Positions 19,347 to 28,590 are shown, numbered from the stretch's first letter. The stretch is 64,000 nt of DNA from an uncultured archaeon (GCA_902385655.1 CABMGO010000003.1:48456-112455); one strand, 5' to 3'. Notes: a model not told the origin generated them from the letters alone. Program-made: numbers and translations.

Positions 19347-20474
19347 TTAGTATTGTATGTAGTGCGGTGTAAATCTACTCCAATTATCAGTGATTTCTGT
19401 GCTGTTTTCTCTGATTCCCATACCAGCGCAATCGTCTCCGACCATCCAAAGACCTAAGACTGGATAATTTCCGTCAAAGTTAGGTATTTGGCAGTATGCT
19501 TGATAGATAAACCCTTCAGGACCGTAATGACCTTCAGTTTCGACGGATTCTCCGCCCTTTCTGATTGTCACATTAGCTCCTTCCCTTCCGAATAAAGGTT
19601 TCTTTACCCAAGTATTTCCAAGTTTTTCCGGAGTTTCATACGACGGAAGTAAATTTGGATGGTCCGGATTAAGTTCCCAAAGTATTGGAAGTAGGCCTTT
19701 ATTACTCCAAAGCATTTTCCATGCTGGTTCTACGATTCTCATATCAGCGGTTGGGAGATGTTTTGCAAAATCTTCTTGAACTATAAGTTCCCACGGATAT
19801 AGTTTGAATAAAGTTTCAACTTTTTCATTATCCATGTCACAGAAAATTCTTCTTGAAGAGTCATAACCTAAACTTTCTAGGCCGATGAATCTTCCGTCAA
19901 ATCCTGCTTCTCTAGCAGTATCGCCAAGATATGCTGTTGTGATAACGTCTTCTTCTATTCCATCCAGTGTAGAAACATGTACTTTTGAACCTGGTTTTAA
20001 ACCAAGTTTTTTCCATCTGTCTACAAGCCTTTCGTGAATAGAGTTGAACTGATCTAGATAAGGAAATCTATCTTTCATCCAGTGCCATTGAACTACTGAT
20101 GCTTCAAGCAAACTTGTTGGAGTATCTGCATTGTATTCAAGCATTTTTGGCTGACCTGTTCCGTCATAAACAAAATCAAATCTTCCATAAAGATGGAGTT
20201 GATCTTTGTTCCATGAATCAACAATTAGTCTAGCTGCATTATCAGGAATTGACAACTTATGAAAAAGATCTTTGTCTATAATGTGCTGTGCAGCACCAAG
20301 ACAAAGCTCATGAACATCATTCGCTGCTTTTTCCAAAGTATCTACTTCTCTCGCAGTAAATCTATAACCTACTGATTCGTTCCAGTAAGGATTATCGTTA
20401 CTGTGAAAAGTAAGTCCTTGCGATTCGACAGTTTTCTGCCAATTCTCTCTCGGAGTAAATGTTTTTCGTTCCAT
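19347..20474 (-). CDS. glutathionylspermidine synthase-family protein (YgiC-like)
   Basis: WNESVGYRF, EYNADTPTSLLEASVVQWHW, KKPLFGREGANV motifs. Confidence 0.88.
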   Translation of the reverse strand: MERKTFTPRENWQKTVESQGLTFHSNDNPYWNESVGYRFTAREVDTLEKAANDVHELCLGAAQHIIDKDLFHKLSIPDNAARLIVDSWNKDQLHLYGRFDFVYDGTGQPKMLEYNADTPTSLLEASVVQWHWMKDRFPYLDQFNSIHERLVDRWKKLGLKPGSKVHVSTLDGIEEDVITTAYLGDTAREAGFDGRFIGLESLGYDSSRRIFCDMDNEKVETLFKLYPWELIVQEDFAKHLPTADMRIVEPAWKMLWSNKGLLPILWELNPDHPNLLPSYETPEKLGNTWVKKPLFGREGANVTIRKGGESVETEGHYGPEGFIYQAYCQIPNFDGNYPVLGLWMVGDDCAGMGIRENSTEITDNWSRFTPHYIQY

Positions 20475-20475
20475 T

Positions 20476-20916
20476 TTATGATCCTATTCCGCTAGCTCCT
20501 CTACCTATTGAACCGAATCCTCCTCGAGACACACTAGGTGTAGAGTGGACTGCCGGTGCGGCTGGCGCAGTATGAACTATTGGTGTGCTGTGAACTGTTG
20601 GCCCATACTTTGGTGTTGGAGTAACAATGCTATTATGTAATGGTGCTGGGTGTGATGAACTTCTGCCCATCATGTACCACCAGAAATATGGAAATATTGA
20701 TGTGTGTTGTTGAACTTGCTGAGAGCCATTTGAGTAGCTTCCAGAATATGCACTTGCCACAACATTAGATCCAGATTGACCATTTACATAAATTCTTGAA
20801 TTATTGACTTGGTCTCTATCACTACAACCACTAAATGCTAAAGCTGCTGCTGCTGTTAAAGCGAGCGCAGACAAATTTTTAGCTTTTTTAGCTGCATTAT
20901 TATTTTCTTGTTCCAT
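20476..20916 (-). CDS. YgiB/DUF1190-like lipoprotein
   Basis: Lipobox LAFSGC, C-terminal RGGFGSIG; strong SD GAAAGGAGGT upstream; adjacent to YgiC-like gene. Confidence 0.65.
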   Translation of the reverse strand: MEQENNNAAKKAKNLSALALTAAAALAFSGCSDRDQVNNSRIYVNGQSGSNVVASAYSGSYSNGSQQVQQHTSIFPYFWWYMMGRSSSHPAPLHNSIVTPTPKYGPTVHSTPIVHTAPAAPAVHSTPSVSRGGFGSIGRGASGIGS

Positions 20917-20951
20917 TTAATTTTGACCTCCTTTCAACAGTTTAAGTGTGA

Positions 20952-21254
20952 TCATCTTTCATCCTGCACAACTGTCTTTCCGGCGCTGTGTAAACCTTTT
21001 TCAGTAATTCCGACTCCACTTATTCCGATGTAAGTCTTACCAGTTTGTTTATCGGTGATTTCGTAAATTCCTCTTCTACTTTGATAAGCAAGATTGTCTG
21101 TAAAAACTGCAACTCTCTTTACTTCATAATTTCCATTAGAGAAATTTTCATTTTGCATACTGATTGTTGGAGCGGGAGCGCAACCTGCAATTGAAAGTGC
21201 AAGTGCTCCCGCTGCAATTAAATTTGTTAGAGATCTCATTTTGTCATCTCCCAA
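20952..21254 (-). CDS. small lipoprotein
   Basis: Lipobox LSIAGC. Confidence 0.6.
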   Translation of the reverse strand: MGDDKMRSLTNLIAAGALALSIAGCAPAPTISMQNENFSNGNYEVKRVAVFTDNLAYQSRRGIYEITDKQTGKTYIGISGVGITEKGLHSAGKTVVQDER

Positions 21255-21676
21255 TTATTTACTTCGTAAGTTGTTTTTCCAGATCTCCTCATTTCGCTTG
21301 TTGGTTGAATGTTTGCATCTTTTTGCATATGGACTTCTCTTTCGATAACTTCGCCATCTTTTTCATATTCAACTTCATATGGCTTGCTGTTTTCAGGTAA
21401 ATCTTTATAGACTCTTACGAATACTCTACCTGGATAATCTGTTATGAGCACGCCCAAAATTCTTTGAGTTACTCTCCCATCATTTGAACTTGAAAATGCC
21501 CAAACTTCCTGCTGACTATTTGCAAAAACCTGATCAAGAGAATTTGTGTAGGATCTAGCATCTGCTAATTCTCCTCTTGTATGTTCCTTAGAACATCCTG
21601 CAAGAGTTAATGCAGCAAGTCCGGCTAATGCATAATTTCTTATGCATCTTCCAAATGTTTTGTATTGTGTTTGCAT
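21236..21676 (-). CDS. lipoprotein
   Basis: Lipobox LTLAGC; overlaps downstream lipoprotein gene. Confidence 0.6.
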   Translation of the reverse strand: MQTQYKTFGRCIRNYALAGLAALTLAGCSKEHTRGELADARSYTNSLDQVFANSQQEVWAFSSSNDGRVTQRILGVLITDYPGRVFVRVYKDLPENSKPYEVEYEKDGEVIEREVHMQKDANIQPTSEMRRSGKTTYEVNNWEMTK

Positions 21677-21799
21677 TTTATTTTCCTGTAGACATTGTTT
21701 GCTACGAATTGCATAGGAATTACCATTATTACAAACCTTTTATCTAAAGTTTGTGCAAAATAGAAATATTTATATATTAAATGTTAATAATGTAACAAT

Positions 21800-22774
21800 A
21801 TGGTAGAAAACTTAGATTTGAAGGATAAAAAGATCCTCTATGAATTAGATATTAACGCTAGACAATCTTATGGATCGATTGCAAAAAAAGTCGGATTGAG
21901 TAAAAATGCGGTAATTTACAGAACTGAGCAGTTAACAAAAAGCCAGGTGATTAAAAGTTCTCGAGCAATTATTGATTTTGGAAAATTGGGCCTGATTCAA
22001 TTTAGAATATATTTAGATTTGAAGAATGCAAGTCCGAAAAAGGAAGAAGAAATAATTAATTTTCTATGCGCAAAAAGAATAGTCACTCATGTTGCTTCAG
22101 TTGATGGAGCATATAATTTATCTGCTACGCTGATAACAAAAAATATTGCGGAGATGCATGAGTTATGGGATGAATTATTTGAAAAATATGTTAATTATAT
22201 TGAAAAAAGATTGTTAACTATATTGACAAGAAATTACTACTATTATCGCCCATATTTGAAAGAAGCTAAAGAGAATAATTTTGAAAGACAAATAACTACT
22301 CCGATTAAACCTGTCGAGATCAGTTCTACGGATTTAGAAATTTTAAAACTTCTTGCTAAAAATGCGCGAACGCCCATTGTAGATATATCTGAGAAGCTCA
22401 AGATCACTCCAAAAACAGTTATTGCTCACATTAAAACCCTAGAAAAGAAAAAAATAATAATTGGATACGGAGTTAATATTGATCTTTCTAAACTAGGATA
22501 TGAAATGTTTAGAGTGTCTTTTATATTATACAGATTAACAAAAGAGAAACTCGAAGAGTTTCAGAGATACATGATGTCTCACCCGAATATTATTTATGAT
22601 GAAGAAGTTGTTGGTGGCGATGATTATGAGATTGAGGCACATGTGAAAAATATTTCGGAATTAAGAAAAATAATTGAAGATTTAAAATCAAAATTTGTAG
22701 ATATAATTCAAGATTACAAAATTCTCCATGTTTACAAAGAACATAAAGATTTGACTTTGCCGGAGAAGATATAG
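21800..22774 (+). CDS. Lrp/AsnC-like regulator with two wHTH-RAM units
   Basis: DKKILYELDINARQSYGSIAKKVGLSKNAVIYR and DLEILKLLAKNARTPIVDISEKLKIT. Confidence 0.85.
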   Translation: MVENLDLKDKKILYELDINARQSYGSIAKKVGLSKNAVIYRTEQLTKSQVIKSSRAIIDFGKLGLIQFRIYLDLKNASPKKEEEIINFLCAKRIVTHVASVDGAYNLSATLITKNIAEMHELWDELFEKYVNYIEKRLLTILTRNYYYYRPYLKEAKENNFERQITTPIKPVEISSTDLEILKLLAKNARTPIVDISEKLKITPKTVIAHIKTLEKKKIIIGYGVNIDLSKLGYEMFRVSFILYRLTKEKLEEFQRYMMSHPNIIYDEEVVGGDDYEIEAHVKNISELRKIIEDLKSKFVDIIQDYKILHVYKEHKDLTLPEKI

Positions 22775-22794
22775 AAAGCGCCGAAGGCGCTTTC
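22774..22794. terminator. 9-bp perfect hairpin GAAAGCGCC-GAA-GGCGCTTTC overlapping the stop codon of the Lrp gene
   Basis: Direct inspection; between convergent genes. Confidence 0.45.
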
Positions 22795-22830
22795 AGAATA
22801 AAAAAATTAAATTGAGAGTTTTAAATTGGT

Positions 22831-23307
22831 TTACCCAATCAAAATACTTCTCTCACTATCAGCTCGTTTTCTTGCAATGCTTCTACTTGCATCCATTAAA
22901 GGTTCGTAAAGTGCTCTAGCTTGCGATTCAGTGAATCCCAAATCAGACATTACGCCAAGATAGTCTTCTGCAGTTAATCTACAGCCTTCTTGCATTCCAA
23001 AGTAGAGATTACTTTCTCGGGTAGCTCTAGTTTCTTCTATATATCCTCGAAGGATCTTTCCATGTCTTGGATATTGCTCAGCAAACATATCTACTGCTTC
23101 AGACATTGTTCTTGCTTTTGCAGTGGAGTCATATTTCTGTACATTTGCATAAACTCTTTCTCCAGAGTAATTATTATCTGGTAAAGAAATTGCCTTTGCA
23201 AGCTTAGGTTTCATTCTTTTAAGCTTTCCAGACATGCTAGATATTGGAATATCCAATCTATCTGCAGCAATTAATCCTACTAATTGTCTTTCTAAATTTT
23301 CTGTCAT
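22831..23307 (-). CDS. hypothetical protein
   Basis: 158 aa ORF; no recognised family. Confidence 0.6.
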   Translation of the reverse strand: MTENLERQLVGLIAADRLDIPISSMSGKLKRMKPKLAKAISLPDNNYSGERVYANVQKYDSTAKARTMSEAVDMFAEQYPRHGKILRGYIEETRATRESNLYFGMQEGCRLTAEDYLGVMSDLGFTESQARALYEPLMDASRSIARKRADSERSILIG

Positions 23308-23312
23308 TTTTT

Positions 23313-23420
23313 CTTCGCAATTTGCATTTCACAAAATTTGTTACTATGCAAATTTTTCGTACCTCCTTTCATTTATTTTTAGTTTAAGTTTCATTTGTTT
23401 TGTTCGAAGCGAATTGCTCG
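23313..23420. repeat. Family-2 palindromic element, copy 2 (expanded, in a 5' leader)
   Basis: GCAATTTGC 23317-23325 and GCGAATTGC 23409-23417; inner 9-bp stem AATTTGCAT/ATGCAAATT (23319-23327/23346-23354). Confidence 0.6.
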
Positions 23421-23477
23421 TTCTCCTAGTTTTATTTTGTTAAATTAAATAAAGAAAAGCTCTACTTGAATTTTTGA

Positions 23478-23493
23478 GGTGATTTTTATCACC
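23478..23493. promoter_or_regulatory. palindromic operator GGTGAT-TTTT-ATCACC abutting TATA box AGATATATAA
   Basis: Perfect 6-bp inverted repeat immediately upstream of TATA of TrmB-like gene. Confidence 0.6.
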
Positions 23494-23528
23494 ACAAGAT
23501 ATATAAATTGAAAATAATTAGAAAAATT

Positions 23529-24257
23529 ATGAGCTTTACAGAACAAATAAAGAAAGCTGGACTTACTGAAAATGAAGCTAAAGTCTATGAAGCACTGCTG
23601 GAACTTGGTGCGAGACCTGCAGGTTCACTTTCAAGAAAAACAGGGCTGCATAGAAGAGCAATTTATGATGTTACAGACAGACTAATCAAAAAAGGATTGA
23701 TAGGATACATCGTTGAAAATGGAACAAAACTTTTTTCAGCTTCAAATCCTAAAAGATTTATTGAAATTCTCGATGAAGAAAGAGGCCAGATACAATCTGT
23801 TCTTCCAAACATGATTGAAATTTTTAATTCCGCAAAAGAGAAACAAAAAGAAGATACTCAGTTTTTTAAAGGAAAAGAAGGATTAAAATCTGTTTTTGAA
23901 GATCAGTTGGCTGAAGGAAAAGAAATCTTGATTTTAGGAGGTTCTCCAATGGCTTATGAAATTCTAGAGTATTATTTCGTATGGTTTGATAAAAAAAGGG
24001 CTAAGCAGAAAATAAAAACTAAGATAATATTTGATGAGAAATTGAAGGAGAAGAGATTAAGCATACCTCTTGCAGAAATAAGATATCTTCCAGAAAAATA
24101 TTCTTCCCCTTTGGCAATTAATATTTATGGAGACAAAGTTGCAATAATTTTGTGGAGTAAGGAAAATCCATTTGTAATTGTTATAAAAAATAAAGATATT
24201 TCAGAAGGATATAGAAAACATTTTGAGATGATGTGGAAAATGAGCAAAGATAATTAA
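23529..24257 (+). CDS. TrmB-family transcriptional regulator
   Basis: LTENEAKVYEALLELGARPAGSLSRKTGLHRRAIYDVTDRLIKKGLI. Confidence 0.85.
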   Translation: MSFTEQIKKAGLTENEAKVYEALLELGARPAGSLSRKTGLHRRAIYDVTDRLIKKGLIGYIVENGTKLFSASNPKRFIEILDEERGQIQSVLPNMIEIFNSAKEKQKEDTQFFKGKEGLKSVFEDQLAEGKEILILGGSPMAYEILEYYFVWFDKKRAKQKIKTKIIFDEKLKEKRLSIPLAEIRYLPEKYSSPLAINIYGDKVAIILWSKENPFVIVIKNKDISEGYRKHFEMMWKMSKDN

Positions 24258-25166
24258 TCAGACATATTCTCTTTTACAATACTCTATAAAATCCCAGAAT
24301 CTTGGCCAAGTTTTGTTTACGCAATCCGGAGTTACGAAATTTTCTTTTGTGAATTTTGGAAAATATTTCATTGCTATTGCTTGAACTACTCTGTGATCTT
24401 TTGAAGAAACTTTTCCAGACTCTGCTTCTTTAATCGACTTTTCCATTTCTTCGAACCTAGGAGTTTCGTGACCTTCTAAGCTTGGATAAAGAATTTTTGC
24501 TTGATCTTGAGTTAAAATATTAAATGCTCTTGCAAAACAATAATCTTCTGCTTGTTCTGGTTTAAAATTTATCTTCTCAGTTTTCAAAAATTCAACGAAG
24601 GCTAATGCTTGATTAAATATTGTTGGATCGATTCGTGCTTCCCAAGATTTTTTATTTTTTCTCGCATTTTCCCAGCTTTCCACAGCGTCATAAGTTACCT
24701 GAAGTTTATATGGAGGATTTTTGACTTTTTTTCTGTCTCCTAGTAAATAGGCCATTGTTGCCCATTGAGAGGTCTGATTATCTAATTCTAGTAATTGTTC
24801 TGCAGAAAAGTTTACAATTTCTGGATTATTTGTTATTGCTCCTCTTGCAACTCTCTCCACCAGTGTTTTTGATAATTTAATTTCAGCAGGTATCTTGTTC
24901 TTCCAAATATAAAAACTTACGAAACGATAAATAGTTCCAGATTCGCCTACATCAATTAGAGAAGACTTTTTTGAGAAATCTCTAATTACTTTTGGAAGAA
25001 CTTCTAAATCTCCACCTAGATATCTCTCATTTTCTAAAAGTTTAAAAATGTCTGAGTATCCGTTAATAAAATCTAAGATTCCCATTCTGATTATCCAAGA
25101 TTTGTCTAGGGGGATAAATGAACTGACTTTCTCAATCTCGCTAGAGGCTAGTTTGTCTTTTACCAT
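24258..25166 (-). CDS. conserved hypothetical protein
   Basis: 302 aa ORF. Confidence 0.7.
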   Translation of the reverse strand: MVKDKLASSEIEKVSSFIPLDKSWIIRMGILDFINGYSDIFKLLENERYLGGDLEVLPKVIRDFSKKSSLIDVGESGTIYRFVSFYIWKNKIPAEIKLSKTLVERVARGAITNNPEIVNFSAEQLLELDNQTSQWATMAYLLGDRKKVKNPPYKLQVTYDAVESWENARKNKKSWEARIDPTIFNQALAFVEFLKTEKINFKPEQAEDYCFARAFNILTQDQAKILYPSLEGHETPRFEEMEKSIKEAESGKVSSKDHRVVQAIAMKYFPKFTKENFVTPDCVNKTWPRFWDFIEYCKREYV

Positions 25167-25297
25167 ATTATTGCCTAGAGAAAAGGATATTTAATACTTC
25201 TGTGCAGGAAAATTTGCACACAACCAGGCAAAGATAATTTAACATCCACAATCTATTTAAACTGAAAAAATTTCTCAAGGATAGAGGTAAATTCTAA

Positions 25298-25936
25298 ATG
25301 TTCAAAAAAAAATGTCCGGCTTGTAGTAAGAAGATAGAAAAGAAATTTAATTTCTGTCCTTGGTGTGGGCACTCTTTTAAAAAACAAAGATTGGAAGAAG
25401 ATTTTGGAATGCTTGGACAGAATGATGAAATTGAACAGCAAATTAGTAATCAACTTAATTTGCCTTTTGGAATGAATGGAATTTTTAATGGCTTGATGAA
25501 GCAAATAGAAAAAGAACTGGCTAATATGGATAATCTTCAACCATCTAATGGACTGCCGAGAGGATTTAAGATCAACATTTCTACAGGCCAGCCAGGACAA
25601 CAGCCAAAAATTGTACCGATGAAACAGCCAAAGAAAAAACAGCCAACTACAATTCAAGTTGAAGAAGCAGATGAAAATGAGAAGGAAAGAAGAGCTAAGT
25701 TGAAAAGAGTTGATGCAAAGTCGACAATTAGAAGATTGCCTGAAGGACTTGTTTATGAAATTGATGCTCCAGGAGTAAGAACTGTGAAAGATGTTGTGAT
25801 TACTAAACTTGAAGAAAGTATGGAAGTTAAAGTTTATGCCGAAGAGAAATGTTATGTGAAGTCACTTCCTTTGAAAATGGACGTTGTGGAATTTTCTGTT
25901 CAGCCAAACAAAGTTTTATTGAAGTTACAGAATTAA
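25298..25936 (+). CDS. zinc-ribbon protein with C-terminal Hsp20/ACD-like domain
   Basis: CPACSKKIEKKFNFCPWCGHSF; C-terminal beta-rich GLVYEIDAPGVRTVKDVVITKLE. Confidence 0.65.
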   Translation: MFKKKCPACSKKIEKKFNFCPWCGHSFKKQRLEEDFGMLGQNDEIEQQISNQLNLPFGMNGIFNGLMKQIEKELANMDNLQPSNGLPRGFKINISTGQPGQQPKIVPMKQPKKKQPTTIQVEEADENEKERRAKLKRVDAKSTIRRLPEGLVYEIDAPGVRTVKDVVITKLEESMEVKVYAEEKCYVKSLPLKMDVVEFSVQPNKVLLKLQN

Positions 25937-25975
25937 GAAGTTTTATAAATTGACTTTTCGAGTTATTTTTTATAT

Positions 25976-26049
25976 GAACCCGTGGCGCAGCCCGGTAGCG
26001 CACTGCTCTGATACGGCAGGGGTCCCAAGTTCAAATCTTGGCGGGTTCA
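25976..26049 (+). tRNA. tRNA-Ile (GAU)
   Basis: Acceptor GAACCCG/CGGGTTC, D-stem GCGC/GCGC, anticodon arm CTGCT CTGATAC GGCAG, T-arm CCAAG TTCAAAT CTTGG. Confidence 0.93.
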
Positions 26050-26138
26050 TTTTGGAACTTGTGGCCCGAGGGCCCCAGCTCACAAAGAGCTCTTTCTTAT
26101 TTTCAATTTACAAGGATACTATGAAAGCCTCTTCGTTC

Positions 26139-26279
26139 GGTTCAAACACTTGGCAGGTTCACTATCTTTCAGATTTGAACTTGGCAAGTTCAAACTAGGC
26201 TATTCGCAATTTGCACCTCGCAAAATTTTCTTAAAAATTAGTTTGTGTTGCTCGGAGCGAATCGCTCAGGTTCACTTTT
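26139..26279 (+). pseudogene. degenerate duplicated tRNA-Ile 3' fragments; the last is interrupted by Family-2 element
   Basis: GGTTCAAACACTTGGCAGGTTCAC (26139-26162); AAGTTCAAACTAGGC | element | AGGTTCACTTTT (26186-26200, 26268-26279); inverted T-arm AGATTTGAACTTGG 26171-26184. Confidence 0.65.
26201..26267. repeat. Family-2 palindromic element, copy 3
   Basis: Arms GCAATTTGC 26206-26214 and GCGAATCGC 26257-26265; the segment from GCACCTC to GAGCGAAT differs from copy 5 at about 2 positions. Confidence 0.7.
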
Positions 26280-26438
26280 AATTTTTTGGCCAAGATTTGT
26301 CCTGCGAGAATGACCTTCGGCCTAAAATCTTGATAAAATTTTGCAGTTGCAATTTGCGTTTTGCAAATATTTTTAAAGTAGGTTTCGTCCCCATTTTCAA
26401 GGTGATAGTGAAGAATCGCTTTAGAATTCTAAGAAATA

Positions 26439-26987
26439 ATGAAAAGAATATTGGACATTGGTTGCGGAACGGATAGAATTCCTGGTGCTATTAGACTAGA
26501 CATGAATCCTGCAGTTGAGCCAGATATTTTACATGAAATTACAAAGGGAATAGAAATACCTGCTGAACCTAATTCATTTGAGGAGGTTTATTTGAGAGAT
26601 GTTATTGAACATGTTGATAGCGTGTCCTGGTTGCTAAGCGAAGCACATAGAGTAGGCGTTTCGAATGCAATAGTTCATGTGAGATATCCTCATTTTTCAA
26701 GCATTAATAATTATGGAGATGTAACTCACAGCAGGCAATTAAATCTACGTTGTCTTGAACATTTTGATCCTTCGACAGAATACGGAATGAAGTATAAGTA
26801 TTATGGTTTTTTTGGCAGAGATTTTAGATTTAAAATAGAACAAACGGATGCTGTCTTTCCAGAAACAAAACCAGGTAAGTTGTCAAGAGCAGTCTACAAC
26901 TTGGTCGGGCGAGACAGATATGAAGGAAGATTTGCAAGGTTCCTCCCAATAGAGAACGTTGAAGTAAGGATGAGAGTTTTAAAATAA
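26439..26987 (+). CDS. SAM-dependent methyltransferase-like protein
   Basis: RILDIGCGTDRIPGAIRLDMNP motif. Confidence 0.75.
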   Translation: MKRILDIGCGTDRIPGAIRLDMNPAVEPDILHEITKGIEIPAEPNSFEEVYLRDVIEHVDSVSWLLSEAHRVGVSNAIVHVRYPHFSSINNYGDVTHSRQLNLRCLEHFDPSTEYGMKYKYYGFFGRDFRFKIEQTDAVFPETKPGKLSRAVYNLVGRDRYEGRFARFLPIENVEVRMRVLK

Positions 26988-27033
26988 ATCTTTACTTCGT
27001 TAGATTTAAAAAGCACCAAAAATACCTATACTT

Positions 27034-27288
27034 ATGATGATTAAAATTTTAAAAGATGAAAAGAATGAAATTGATGTTGAGTTGGATAACTTGACAATTG
27101 TAGAATTATTAAGAGTTTATGCAAATGAAAATGGAGCTAAGTTGGCTGCTTGGAAAAGAGAACACCCAACAAAAAATCCTGTTTTGCATATCGAAGGCGA
27201 GGGCGCAAGCAAGATTTTGCAAAAAACTATCGCTGCTGTTCAAAAAGATTTAGATAAGTATTCTGAAGAATTTAAAAAAATGAAGTAA
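27034..27288 (+). CDS. rpoL: DNA-directed RNA polymerase subunit L
   Basis: RpoL/Rpb11-like ENGAKLAAWKREHPTKNPVLHIEG. Confidence 0.75.
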   Translation: MMIKILKDEKNEIDVELDNLTIVELLRVYANENGAKLAAWKREHPTKNPVLHIEGEGASKILQKTIAAVQKDLDKYSEEFKKMK

Positions 27289-27289
27289 T

Positions 27290-27850
27290 ATGGATAAACT
27301 ACTTCTTGCAGGTCTGTTTTCTTTTATACCTCTTTTGTCTTGGGTTTTAACATATTATTTTGCAAATAAACAAAAACAACTTCATCTTTACAAGAATCAC
27401 TGGGTTACATATTACGACGATTTCTTGTTTATTGTGTTCAACTTTTTTGCGGTTTTGTCTATAACAAATATAAATCAAACAATAGTATTAATTGTTGTAT
27501 GTCTTTCGGCAATTTTCTCTTTTTTTGCTCACAGAATGTGGTTTTTGAATTACGATAAAGAAAAAGAAACACAGTTTATGTATAGCACAAAGAAGAAGAA
27601 AGTTATGCCTGCAGGGTATGTCCATTTTATTTTTACAGTATTTGAAATGGGTGTGGCATTTTCTTTCTTAATATTCAGCCAGCTTGGAGTGTATTTCTAT
27701 TTAGCTATAGCACTAATCTTTATTTTCTTTATTTTTGGTTTGATAGGGTCTAGAAAAATCCATGGCCATATTGCAAGAAGCGATTGGATTTTTTATGCGA
27801 TATGTATACTTATAATTTTAGCTAAGATTATTATTTCTATTAGAAATTAA
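27290..27850 (+). CDS. membrane protein, hypothetical
   Basis: About 5 TM segments, starts 2 nt after rpoL. Confidence 0.7.
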   Translation: MDKLLLAGLFSFIPLLSWVLTYYFANKQKQLHLYKNHWVTYYDDFLFIVFNFFAVLSITNINQTIVLIVVCLSAIFSFFAHRMWFLNYDKEKETQFMYSTKKKKVMPAGYVHFIFTVFEMGVAFSFLIFSQLGVYFYLAIALIFIFFIFGLIGSRKIHGHIARSDWIFYAICILIILAKIIISIRN

Positions 27851-28590
27851 CGAGCTTCTTCCCAAACATCTACGGAAGATCTGCCAAGTATTGCCAATGA
27901 AAATGATTCTCTCAGGTAAGAGAATAGTGTTTTGGTATACCCGTTCTTTCTAAATCTTCTGGGAGAATGATAGATAGTCGTGTCTTTAAGATAACTAATT
28001 TTTCCTAACTTCCCGAGCCTATAGAAAAGATTACAGTCTTCACCGACGATGATTGCTTCATTATATCCTCCAATTTTTCTAAATGTCGAAGCTCGGACTA
28101 TTTGACATTCCCCCTTACCAAGTAAATTAGAGAACTTACTTGTCATTTGGATCAACCCGTTCATGCCATGATGAAAGACTTTATCTCTCAATTTCTCTTC
28201 CCAAGGATAGATTTGTAATTTGGTTGTTGTAGCGACGATATGATTCTTTTCGAATTCTTTTATGATTCTTTTGAAGAACTTGTTTTTATTAGGAATAATT
28301 ACATCTGCGTCCGTATGAAATAGGATCTCTCCTCTGGCATGTTTTGCTCCAGCATTTCTACCTATGGCAATATTTTGTTTTCTAGAAAGATTAGGGAGAA
28401 CCACAACATCGGCATGCTTTCGAGCAATAGCGACTGTTTTATCCGTACTTCCGCCATCGGCAATAATGATCTCCAATCCATGTTTCTTCTTGTAAGGAAG
28501 GTATTGCTTGATCGTTTTTTCGATGTAATTCGCTTCATTCTTTGTGGGAATGATTATGCTTATTTTAGGGCTTTTATTCAACTTAGCCAT
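27847..28590 (-). CDS. family 2 glycosyltransferase
   Basis: SIIIPTKNEANYIEKTIKQYLPY, GLEIIIADGGSTD, FHTDADV. Confidence 0.88.
   Translation of the reverse strand: MAKLNKSPKISIIIPTKNEANYIEKTIKQYLPYKKKHGLEIIIADGGSTDKTVAIARKHADVVVLPNLSRKQNIAIGRNAGAKHARGEILFHTDADVIIPNKNKFFKRIIKEFEKNHIVATTTKLQIYPWEEKLRDKVFHHGMNGLIQMTSKFSNLLGKGECQIVRASTFRKIGGYNEAIIVGEDCNLFYRLGKLGKISYLKDTTIYHSPRRFRKNGYTKTLFSYLRESFSLAILGRSSVDVWEEAR

Noticed and set aside
25200-25225. TGTGCA...TTTGCACACA hairpin as another Family-1 or Family-2 copy
   Set aside because: Shares only short words with either family; no second stem or conserved loop
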